Assembly: GCA_934667795.1 (NCBI GenBank)
Contig: CAKUMP010000038.1
Span: 1 to 12,890, forward strand
DNA length: 12,890 nucleotides
Reading direction: 5' to 3'
Origin: an uncultured Chthoniobacterales bacterium
GTDB taxonomy: Bacteria; Verrucomicrobiota; Verrucomicrobiia; Chthoniobacterales; CAKUMP01
In this document: positions 6,744 through 12,890 of the stretch, piece by piece
Numbering within the stretch: position 1 is the first letter of the stretch
How the letters are laid out: the number at the start of each line of letters is the position of its first letter
Position numbers and translations under genes: made by a program
Notes under the pieces: model-generated
Told to the model about the DNA's origin: nothing
The model's database searches: none
What the model saw: the letters and a program-made list of their open reading frames with translations, nothing else

Positions 6744-7607
6744 TTATAAACCACGACGTTTTCTCTGCTGGAAAATCAAAAAATATACGGGCAGCAGTGC
6801 TATTCCCAATAATGCTGTGGAGGGTTCGGGAATTGGTGTAATCTCGATATTGTTCAGTGCCCCGCTCCAGACGGCAGTATTCGTACTCGTTCCATTCCGG
6901 AAAATGATTGTGCTTAACCCTCCGAGTGTATCCGCTTGATTTCCCGAATAAGTCCAGTTGACAGTGGCAACTTCCACATTATCAACATACACCGTAAATT
7001 GAGTGGCATCCGCATTCATTACCCCACTGACATGATGAATCTGATTGAGAGAGTAAGCATTACTGAATGTCTGACTAACTCCAAAATTGTTGATAAGTTG
7101 TAATGTTCCGTTTGAAATAAAAATCATGCGCATCAGGTTTTGCTCCGAACCAACAGAACTATTATTGCGCAACACTACTTCGAGAAAATTCCCGGCACCT
7201 ACTGCCGGACCACCCGTTCCCTCATAAGGGTCTGCGCGAAGCATCATATCAAAACCCAACGTAAAAGGAGCAGGAGAGGTATAGTCGTCACTATGACCCG
7301 TTAAAGTCATGTTTACTCCTCCGCCCTCATATGCTCTGGTCATCACCACCGGCTGGCCTGTCATAGTCGTGCTGCCCGCCGTAAAACTTTCCTGCACCAA
7401 AACAGAATTTCCCGCACTTCCTGTGGTATATCCGGTTGGGCGGTCATTGATTGCGCCAGCCACAGCAGTTCCAGTAGCCGGAGGCTGCCCTGCCGTGAAA
7501 TGATTGCTGCTGAAATCAATATCCCAGAGCGGAGTTGCATGCGTCGTAACCAGGCCAGACATAAAAGCCATTACAAAACCGAATGAAAATATTTTAAATT
7601 TTTTCAT
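6744..7607 (-). CDS. PEP-CTERM sorting-domain surface protein with lectin-like beta-sandwich
   Basis: This encodes 287 residues. Residues 1-25 are a signal peptide (MKKFKIFSFGF..., cleavage near THA). The C-terminus is a clear PEP-CTERM tripartite signal: PEP at 260-262 in PIPEPSTALLG, a hydrophobic helix (GIALLPVYFLIF), then the basic tail QQRKRRGL. Such proteins are cut by an exosortase and delivered to the surface or extracellular matrix. Between them, FTLGFDMMLRAD, GNFLEVVLRNN, FTVYVDNVEVATVNW and LNNIEI follow the strand pattern of LamG/concanavalin-like beta-sandwich domains, suggesting sugar or matrix binding; this is inferred from pattern alone. It has no Shine-Dalgarno sequence and is transcribed divergently from the YetA/PL26-like gene. 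No exosortase gene is in the window. Confidence 0.87.
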   Translation of the reverse strand: MKKFKIFSFGFVMAFMSGLVTTHATPLWDIDFSSNHFTAGQPPATGTAVAGAINDRPTGYTTGSAGNSVLVQESFTAGSTTMTGQPVVMTRAYEGGGVNMTLTGHSDDYTSPAPFTLGFDMMLRADPYEGTGGPAVGAGNFLEVVLRNNSSVGSEQNLMRMIFISNGTLQLINNFGVSQTFSNAYSLNQIHHVSGVMNADATQFTVYVDNVEVATVNWTYSGNQADTLGGLSTIIFRNGTSTNTAVWSGALNNIEITPIPEPSTALLGIALLPVYFLIFQQRKRRGL

Positions 7608-7622
7608 GTTTTTTAAAAAATT

Positions 7623-7639
7623 CAGAAAGCGGATTTCTG
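7623..7639 (-). promoter_or_regulatory. Inverted repeat in the likely 5' leader of the PEP-CTERM gene
   Basis: CAGAAA (7623-7628) and TTTCTG (7634-7639) are perfect arms with a 5-nt loop, 15 bp before the ATG at 7607. It could be an mRNA hairpin or a second protein-binding site. Confidence 0.3.
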
Positions 7640-7665
7640 TTTAATATTATTATTTTGTTTCTCGA

Positions 7666-7684
7666 GCTATCCTTACAAGATAGC
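7666..7684. promoter_or_regulatory. Inverted repeat, possible operator or hairpin
   Basis: GCTATC (7666-7671) and GATAGC (7679-7684) are perfect 6-bp arms around a 7-nt centre. The repeat sits near the middle of the divergent gap and overlaps the possible -35 of the PEP-CTERM gene, as an operator for a dimeric regulator would. Confidence 0.35.
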
Positions 7685-7773
7685 AAAGGCACAAAAAAAC
7701 AGCATTAACTATTTCAATTAAAATCGAGGCGTGCCAAGTTATTTTAACAAGTAAAAGTCAACAAGACAAGAAA

Positions 7774-10632
7774 ATGAAAACAATAAAATATCTTGCGTTA
7801 AATAAAGTCCGTACAGTGGCGATAGGACTGGTGATTTTTCTGGGCTTGGGAATACAAACGCTGCAAAGCGCAAAAAAAGACTGGGAGGTCCGTGTGGAAG
7901 TCCGGAACAACCAGTCGGTTGCCCGTAATCAGGCATTATTAAGTGGAGGGATTCCTTTTGCTCAAGGGCGCCTGGATGCGGATACCAGACTGGAAGCTGT
8001 AGATACAAGGGGGCAGGTGCACCCGGTCCAGCAGCATTCTCTTGGATTACGCTGGCCGGATAATTCTTCTCGCTGGGCATTAATTCAATTCCCTGTAACG
8101 ATCGCTGCAAACGCAACAGAAACCTTTGTACTGCGCCCCGCTGCCGGAGAATCAGTACAAGCCGTTTCGCCTGTATCTGTACGCGAAACCGAGCAAACAC
8201 TATGGCTCGACAACGATATTCTACGTTTCCAAATCCACAAACAGGGAGCCAGTAATGGCTATTTGTCAGGAATGCCTGATTCTGTACAGATACGACGCAA
8301 TGGAGAGTGGCAGGATGTTCTCAAGGGACTACCGTCGATTCGCTTGATCGCGGATCGTGAACACATGACCGCGGAAGAATTTGCAGCCACAGAACTTCAT
8401 CCCAATACTTTGTGGTCTTTCGGTCTGGGAGGAAAATGGAACCATGCTGAACAGGTATGGAAAAACCCACAGTTCAAAGGAAAAATTTATAACCGGTATA
8501 TCAGAGAAGGAAGTCCGGCTTTCTGGACCGACTGGCAGGACTGGAGTCCACAAATCGAACGGGGAATAGATTATTCGAAATTTTTTTCTGGGCCCATTGA
8601 ATGGAAAGTGGAAGAACAGGGCCCTCTGCGCGCGGTGATTCACTTCCGTGGTGCCCGCGAACCCAGTGAGGGAGAAATCGGCTTTAATGGACGCATTTCT
8701 CTGCAGGCAGGTTCCTCAACCATCGGGTTCGAGTTGACCATCGAAAATTACGAAGAATTTATCCCCGCTCAGCCGGTTGATAACGCCATGTTATATATCA
8801 CGAACAGTAAACATATTCGTGAGTTCTCTTTAAGCTTCCAGACCACTATCGATCCTCATCGCGTGGAGTTCGGACTCGATGGAAAATCTGTTTCTTCAAA
8901 AATCGATGGAAACACAAAATCATTTTATATCCAGCAGCAGGCACAGCAGCAGGCAAAGTTAATCGGAGTGCAAGAGCAGCCAGTCACCGGACAGTATGCA
9001 AATGGCTGGGTCTCTCTTTCGAACGAAAAACATCGTGTGACTCTGGCACATCAATATTTTGCAGAAATTTTCCCCAAACGTCTGGGCGTGGAGACCGATC
9101 AGGGAATTATTAAAATGGACTTCTGGCCGGCGGAAAGCGCTGCTCCAGGATATCCGCTGCCACCGGGGCGCGTGCGGACATACGAGTTTATTCTCGGGTT
9201 TGATACCGACCCACGGGAAGTTGCTGCTGCGATACAATATCCGCTTCACCCCTATGCCGGGGCCGATTATTACACCAGTACTGACGTGACTTACCCGCTG
9301 ATCGATTGGGAAGACCCGGCGTTTCCTGCTTTTAAACCGTATATGCAGGCGTCTGTAAAACGTTTCGTCGAAACACAAATGCTCTATGGAGACCCACATT
9401 ACGCAGACTTGAAAGGGTGGTCAAATTTCAGTGCCGCAAACGATTATCATGGAATCGGAAACGAGATGTTTATTTATTACCTTACTTCAGGCGACCCTGA
9501 GTTATTCCGTCTCGCCGAGGCAATTGTCAAACATAACAGTGAAGTCGATCGCGGTCATTGGGGGAGTACCGCAGGTGCACACCATAAACAACATACCCGC
9601 GACCAGATTCATATGAGCGCTCGCCATATGGGCGGGATCGCTGTCTGGAATTTCGGAGATGTGGATTATTATTTTTTAACCGGCAAGCGCCGGATGTTGT
9701 CCACGCTGGAACAAACAATCGATTTCCTGCTTCATTCCCCCGGACTCAATTCCAGCGCAACGCCTCCGCAATATTATCCGGATCGCGCTACCGCTCTGCC
9801 TTTCAAACATTTGTCTTATATGTTTGAAGCCGTAGGCGATGAAAGTGCTTTGACCGCATTATATCCCAAAGCATACCCGCAGCCCGTTAAACCCGGCAGA
9901 ACCGACTCCATGGGGGCAACAAAGTCCTTACAAGCACTGCAAACCCTGCAGTCAGTCAGCCGCTATCTCGGGACTTTGTATAAAGAAAAAAAACCACGCA
10001 ATGTTCCATTTATGATTTCGTACGCCCCGGAAGGATTATATCGTTTCTTTAAATTAACCGGCGATCCACAGGCGCGGGAGGCTGTACTGACCAGCGCCCG
10101 GTATCTTTATACAAATGAAAGTGTCATCTGGCCCACCGGGATCCATCGTTATTCCGGAGACAATGCAACCCACTTGCGGGAGCATCCGGAACAGTTCTGG
10201 AGTTTATGGATCGATGAAGTGGATTTACCCGCTGCCCGCGCTTACCAGTTAAGCCATGATCCCCTGTTCCTCGAATACATGATGGCTCCTCTGGATTGGC
10301 GGTTGAAACTAGCGGGAATCACGATCAATTATAATGGCTTTAACAGCACGGTACCCTCTTCACTGCGTGTCCTCAAAGACGCCGGCTGGACAGAAAAAGA
10401 ATTGTCCGGTCTGCGCTCAGATCTGGATTATGAAGCTGCCATCGAAGAGTTAGGCGAAGCTGTTAAGACGCTTCCTCCGAAACAAGCCTCCATGGTTCTT
10501 CGGGAAGGGGTACGGGTGCTGCTGAATAAAGGCGAAAATGAAAAAGCCAGACAATGGCTGGAGCAAATTCAAGTTCCCGGATCCCAGGGCGAAGATGAAG
10601 CACTCCGCCTTCGTCTGCAGCAGGCAAAGTAA
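7774..10632 (+). CDS. Secreted YetA / rhamnogalacturonan exolyase (PL26)-like protein
   Basis: This encodes 952 residues. An N-terminal signal peptide is present (about 1-33, hydrophobic stretch VAIGLVIFLGLGI), so it acts in the periplasm or outside the cell. Residues about 37-120 (VRVEVRNNQSVARNQALLSG, LRWPDNSSRWALIQFP) match what I recall of the RIFT-barrel start of PcRGLX/YetA proteins. A long beta-sandwich region (about 125-490) and a helical alpha/alpha-toroid region (about 500-860) follow, as in that family. The toroid contains the histidine-rich stretch GAHHKQHTRDQIHMSARH (601-618). PL26 enzymes remove disaccharides from rhamnogalacturonan by beta-elimination. I cannot verify the catalytic residues, so the substrate is open. 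The last 80 or so residues are a charged helical extension, perhaps one or two TPR-like hairpins. No SusCD-like transporter or other carbohydrate-active gene is adjacent. Confidence 0.72.
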   Translation: MKTIKYLALNKVRTVAIGLVIFLGLGIQTLQSAKKDWEVRVEVRNNQSVARNQALLSGGIPFAQGRLDADTRLEAVDTRGQVHPVQQHSLGLRWPDNSSRWALIQFPVTIAANATETFVLRPAAGESVQAVSPVSVRETEQTLWLDNDILRFQIHKQGASNGYLSGMPDSVQIRRNGEWQDVLKGLPSIRLIADREHMTAEEFAATELHPNTLWSFGLGGKWNHAEQVWKNPQFKGKIYNRYIREGSPAFWTDWQDWSPQIERGIDYSKFFSGPIEWKVEEQGPLRAVIHFRGAREPSEGEIGFNGRISLQAGSSTIGFELTIENYEEFIPAQPVDNAMLYITNSKHIREFSLSFQTTIDPHRVEFGLDGKSVSSKIDGNTKSFYIQQQAQQQAKLIGVQEQPVTGQYANGWVSLSNEKHRVTLAHQYFAEIFPKRLGVETDQGIIKMDFWPAESAAPGYPLPPGRVRTYEFILGFDTDPREVAAAIQYPLHPYAGADYYTSTDVTYPLIDWEDPAFPAFKPYMQASVKRFVETQMLYGDPHYADLKGWSNFSAANDYHGIGNEMFIYYLTSGDPELFRLAEAIVKHNSEVDRGHWGSTAGAHHKQHTRDQIHMSARHMGGIAVWNFGDVDYYFLTGKRRMLSTLEQTIDFLLHSPGLNSSATPPQYYPDRATALPFKHLSYMFEAVGDESALTALYPKAYPQPVKPGRTDSMGATKSLQALQTLQSVSRYLGTLYKEKKPRNVPFMISYAPEGLYRFFKLTGDPQAREAVLTSARYLYTNESVIWPTGIHRYSGDNATHLREHPEQFWSLWIDEVDLPAARAYQLSHDPLFLEYMMAPLDWRLKLAGITINYNGFNSTVPSSLRVLKDAGWTEKELSGLRSDLDYEAAIEELGEAVKTLPPKQASMVLREGVRVLLNKGENEKARQWLEQIQVPGSQGEDEALRLRLQQAK
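8932..8955 (+). repeat. Perfect 12-bp tandem repeat inside the YetA/PL26-like gene
   Basis: CAGCAGCAGGCA occurs twice in a row and encodes QQQAQQQA at about residues 387-394, within the beta-sandwich region. It is probably a slippage product that sits in a surface loop. Confidence 0.85.
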
Positions 10633-10730
10633 ACCTTTCCCCCCATTTCTACGCCCAAACCCGGGCTATTTTACAAGAAACTCCGTTTTACAATCGACAG
10701 TTACTCTTAAAGTTCATATTTCCTATATCC

Positions 10731-11834
10731 ATGAGTAAAGCCTATAAAATTGCTGTTTTAGCTGGAGATGGAATTGGTCCTGAAGTAATGACGCAGGCGT
10801 TGCGTGTGCTGGATGCGGTAGAAAGTGCTTCCGGGGTTACTTTTGAGCGTCTTCATCATCGTGTCGGAGGCATTGCCATCGACGAAGATGGAAAAGCTCT
10901 GCCGGAGCAAACATTAAAGGCGTGTGAGGAATCCGATGCCATTTTATTCGGCTCCGTAGGGGGGCCTAAATGGGAATCTCTTCCACCAAATGAACAACCC
11001 GAACGAGCAGCCCTTCTCCCACTGCGCAAACATTTTGGACTTTTTGCCAACCTTCGCCCCGCGGTTTGTTATCCCAAACTTACCCATGCTTCCCCCATCA
11101 AGGATTCTCTCATCCAGGGCGGATTCAATGTCCTTTGTGTCCGGGAACTGACCGGTGGACTCTATTTCGGGCAGCCCAAAGAAACCCGTCAGGAAGGCGA
11201 TGAAACCATTGTGATCGACACCATGGTTTATAAAAAATCTGAAATTGTTCGTATCGCCCATGTTGCCTTCCGTGCAGCACAGTCCCGTCGCGGGGAAGTC
11301 ACTTCCATTGATAAAGCAAATGTGCTCGAAAATGGCGTGCTCTGGAGAAAAACAGTGACGGAAGTTGCCGCGCAATATCCGGATGTAAAACTGAACCATC
11401 TTTATGTGGATAATGCCGCGATGCAGTTAATCAAAAACCCGAGAAGTTTTGATGTGGTCCTGGCAGAAAACCTTTTTGGAGATATTCTTAGTGATGAAAT
11501 GGCGATGATTGCAGGCAGCCTTGGGATGCTTCCGAGCGCCAGCCTGGGAGAAGCCAATGCAGACCATCATTATTTTGGGATGTACGAGCCCAGTGGCGGA
11601 ACAGCTCCTGATATTGCAGGAAAAGGAATTGCTAATCCTATCGCACAAATCCTTTCTGTGGCAATGATGCTCCGGTTCTCGTTCGGCATGGAATCCGCTG
11701 CCGTGGCAATTGAAACCGCCGTACAAAAAGTAGTGGATGCCGATATCCGTACAGGAGATATCATGTCGGAAGGATGTCGCCAGGTAGGAACCCAGGAAAT
11801 GGGCGATGCCATTCTTGATGCATTAAGCCTGTAA
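10731..11834 (+). CDS. leuB: 3-isopropylmalate dehydrogenase
   Basis: This encodes 367 residues, normal for LeuB. The enzyme oxidises and decarboxylates (2R,3S)-3-isopropylmalate with NAD+ and a divalent metal, the third step of leucine synthesis in the cytoplasm. Visible motifs are GDGIGPEV (12-19), the LRPA/RELTGGLYFGQP region, DKANVLENG with the conserved Lys, YVDNAAMQL, and the metal-binding ENLFGDILSDE block. The cofactor-site stretch YEPSGGTAPDIAGKGIANP has SGGT where many LeuB proteins have HGS; this variant occurs in the family. The start at 10731 places Met-Ser-Lys-Ala directly before the first beta-strand. No Shine-Dalgarno sequence is seen. TCGACA (10694-10699) and CATATT (10715-10720) could be a poor promoter with a very short leader. 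No leuA, leuC or leuD is in the window. Confidence 0.96.
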   Translation: MSKAYKIAVLAGDGIGPEVMTQALRVLDAVESASGVTFERLHHRVGGIAIDEDGKALPEQTLKACEESDAILFGSVGGPKWESLPPNEQPERAALLPLRKHFGLFANLRPAVCYPKLTHASPIKDSLIQGGFNVLCVRELTGGLYFGQPKETRQEGDETIVIDTMVYKKSEIVRIAHVAFRAAQSRRGEVTSIDKANVLENGVLWRKTVTEVAAQYPDVKLNHLYVDNAAMQLIKNPRSFDVVLAENLFGDILSDEMAMIAGSLGMLPSASLGEANADHHYFGMYEPSGGTAPDIAGKGIANPIAQILSVAMMLRFSFGMESAAVAIETAVQKVVDADIRTGDIMSEGCRQVGTQEMGDAILDALSL

Positions 11835-11849
11835 ACTCCAGGCCCTGCT

Positions 11850-12653
11850 ATGAGAAAAAATCCTCAGACCCACACTTCAGGCGAGGGGGAATTTATTCCC
11901 CCTCTTGAAGTGCATGATCTTACGGTTGCTTATCACAAAAAACCTGTTCTCTACGGAGTCGATCTTGCTGTCCCTGAAGGAAAATTAATCGGAATTCTTG
12001 GCCCGAATGGTGCAGGGAAATCCACGCTCATTAAAGCGGTCATGGGAGTGATCCCTACCGCAGGGGGGTGGATCAAAATATTCGGGAAAGAAGGGAAAAA
12101 AAATATCAACCGTGTGGGGTATGTCCCTCAGCGGGAATCTGTCGATTGGGATTTCCCCGTGACCGCGCTGGACGTTGTTCTGATGGGGTGCTATGGACGT
12201 CTAGGATTTTTTCGCCGTCCCGGCACAGCAGAATATACTTTTGCCCGAGAATGTCTGGATCGTGTCCAGCTCCTGCCTCTCGCAGACCGTCAGATTGCCA
12301 ACCTCAGTGGTGGACAGCAACAGCGGGTTTTTCTGGCCCGTGCGCTTGCCCAGAATGCAGATCTTTATTTAATGGACGAACCCTTTGCAGGGGTGGATGC
12401 AGCAACGGAACGTTCGATCATTGCCATTCTCAAGGAACTTCGTAATCAAGGAAAAACCATTCTTGTCGTCCATCACGACCTCCCCTCCGCACGCGAATAT
12501 TTTGACATGCTGATCCTTCTCAACATGCGCCTTGTCGCATTCGGCCCAACCGATGAAGTTTTTACCCAGGAACTTCTTCAAAAAACATACGGAGGCCGTC
12601 TCACCATCCTCTCTTCCGTCGCCGAAAAATTCCACCGTACACAACCACATTGA
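11850..12653 (+). CDS. ATP-binding subunit of a Mn/Zn/Fe-type (cluster A-I) ABC importer
   Basis: This encodes 267 residues. The nucleotide-binding domain is complete: Walker A GPNGAGKST (51-59), Q-loop Gln94 in GYVPQRES, signature LSGGQ (152-156), Walker B LYLMDEP (172-178) and the switch His209 in VVHHDL. The segment VDWDFPVTALDVVLMG, followed by YGRLGFFRRP, is characteristic of metal importers of the MntB/SitB/TroB/ZnuC group, which take up Mn2+, Zn2+ or Fe2+ with a periplasmic binding protein and a membrane permease. The start lies 15 bp after the leuB stop, on the same strand, suggesting co-transcription. Only a weak AGG is present before the ATG. About 18 extra polar residues precede the first strand. 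The binding protein and permease are not beside it, so the metal cannot be assigned. Confidence 0.88.
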   Translation: MRKNPQTHTSGEGEFIPPLEVHDLTVAYHKKPVLYGVDLAVPEGKLIGILGPNGAGKSTLIKAVMGVIPTAGGWIKIFGKEGKKNINRVGYVPQRESVDWDFPVTALDVVLMGCYGRLGFFRRPGTAEYTFARECLDRVQLLPLADRQIANLSGGQQQRVFLARALAQNADLYLMDEPFAGVDAATERSIIAILKELRNQGKTILVVHHDLPSAREYFDMLILLNMRLVAFGPTDEVFTQELLQKTYGGRLTILSSVAEKFHRTQPH

Positions 12654-12656
12654 GTT

Positions 12657-12690
12657 TTCACACAAAGGTATTTTTCACACGAAGATATTT
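12657..12690 (+). repeat. 17-bp direct tandem repeat, two copies
   Basis: The units at 12657-12673 and 12674-12690 agree at 15 of 17 positions, each starting TTCACAC(A/G)AAG and ending TATTT. Confidence 0.75.
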
Positions 12691-12746
12691 TTAAAATGAG
12701 GTAATGCGGAGGAGGGAGAGGTGGTACACTTGGAAGGATTATCTCA

Positions 12747-12770
12747 CACGAAGGCACGAAGACACGAAGA
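12747..12770 (+). repeat. 8-bp tandem repeat CACGAAG(A/G), three copies
   Basis: CACGAAGG, CACGAAGA and CACGAAGA follow one another without gaps. The word is shared with the 17-bp repeats upstream (TTCACACGAAG), so the pieces probably belong to one repeat family. Confidence 0.75.
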
Positions 12771-12807
12771 AGAATTCCTGAATTTTTATAAATTTTCTTT
12801 GTGTGAA

Positions 12808-12890
12808 CCCTCTCCTAACCCAAGTTTCTTATAGGGGGCTGGGAAGGCGTATAAAATCAAGGGGGTTCGCCAAAAGGCACTACAAAGTCG
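12808..12890. other. Non-coding right end
   Basis: This part has G- and C-tract blocks (CCCTCTCCTAACCC, then GGGGGCTGGGAAGG) that could pair weakly. No start of a gene with a believable frame is visible before the window ends. Confidence 0.4.

Larger units (their letters stand above)
7608..7773. promoter_or_regulatory. Shared divergent intergenic region of the PEP-CTERM and YetA/PL26-like genes
   Basis: This 166-bp AT-rich gap must hold the promoters of both genes. On the minus strand, TTGTAA (7673-7678) followed about 17-18 bp later by an A/T-rich AAATAAT stretch is a possible but poor promoter. It lies inside the inverted repeat at 7666-7684. I cannot place a convincing promoter for the plus-strand gene. 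Confidence 0.5.
12657..12807. repeat. Intergenic repeat cluster bounded by an 11-bp inverted repeat
   Basis: TTCACACAAAG (12657-12667) is the exact reverse complement of CTTTGTGTGAA (12797-12807), so a 151-bp segment is bounded by perfect inverted ends starting 3 bp after the ABC gene stop. Inside are a 17-bp direct repeat and an 8-bp triplet repeat. It has no coding frame I trust. It resembles REP-like or small non-autonomous elements, but no target-site duplication is evident. Confidence 0.55.

Noticed and set aside
7739..8200. 153-codon minus-strand frame overlapping the start of the YetA/PL26-like gene
   Set aside because: It overlaps a plus-strand frame with a signal peptide and family motifs, and its translation has no recognisable feature.
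10617..10632. CAGCAGGCAAAG at the end of the YetA/PL26-like gene, also present after the tandem repeat at 8932-8955
   Set aside because: It is a short low-complexity Gln/Ala coding match and probably coincidence.
10653..10670. GCCC...GGGC hairpin followed by TATTTT as a terminator after the YetA/PL26-like gene
   Set aside because: The stem is only 4 bp and the T run is short, too weak to call.
12657..12807. Complete insertion sequence
   Set aside because: The segment between the inverted ends is only 151 bp, has no transposase frame and no evident target-site duplication.

Overview
The window reads as a stretch of chromosome from a Gram-negative bacterium, most likely of the Verrucomicrobiota (Opitutae-like) or a neighbouring PVC lineage. 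This is an inference. It rests on a short PEP-CTERM surface protein, a large secreted YetA/PL26-like carbohydrate-active protein, a lipoprotein with a lipobox, a UbiD-family decarboxylase, and an intergenic repeat built from the word CACGAAG(A/G), which I associate with such genomes. No marker gene fixes the taxon. Most genes lack a clear Shine-Dalgarno sequence; mgtE is the exception.

Layout. 1-1610 (minus, cut by the left edge) is a secreted von Willebrand factor A protein whose C-terminal half is a tandem array of 88-residue units encoded by exact 264-bp DNA repeats. Divergent from it, 1715-2143 (plus) is a small BamE-like lipoprotein. 2275-3759 (plus) is a UbiD-type prenylated-FMN decarboxylase. 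3856-5094 (plus) is an AAA_14/DUF4143 ATPase of unknown role. It converges on 5106-6452 (minus), a complete MgtE magnesium channel/transporter with a probable promoter and a roughly 105-nt leader.

A divergent pair follows. 6744-7607 (minus) is a PEP-CTERM protein with a predicted lectin-like beta-sandwich. 7774-10632 (plus) is a 952-residue secreted protein resembling rhamnogalacturonan exolyases and YetA. They share a 166-bp AT-rich intergenic region carrying two short inverted repeats. This is the best candidate for a small co-regulated glycan-related module.

10731-11834 (plus) is leuB, followed after 15 bp by 11850-12653 (plus), the ATPase of a Mn/Zn/Fe-type ABC importer. No permease or binding-protein gene is next to it in the window. 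The last 237 bp are non-coding and hold a cluster of short direct and inverted repeats.

The window is mostly housekeeping and accessory genes in short, independently transcribed units. I see no RNA gene, CRISPR array, insertion sequence or phage module. The points most worth a second look are the near-identical 264-bp repeats, the divergent PEP-CTERM/lyase-like pair, the nuclease-like C-terminus of the DUF4143 ATPase, the possible leaderless promoters and the terminal repeat cluster.
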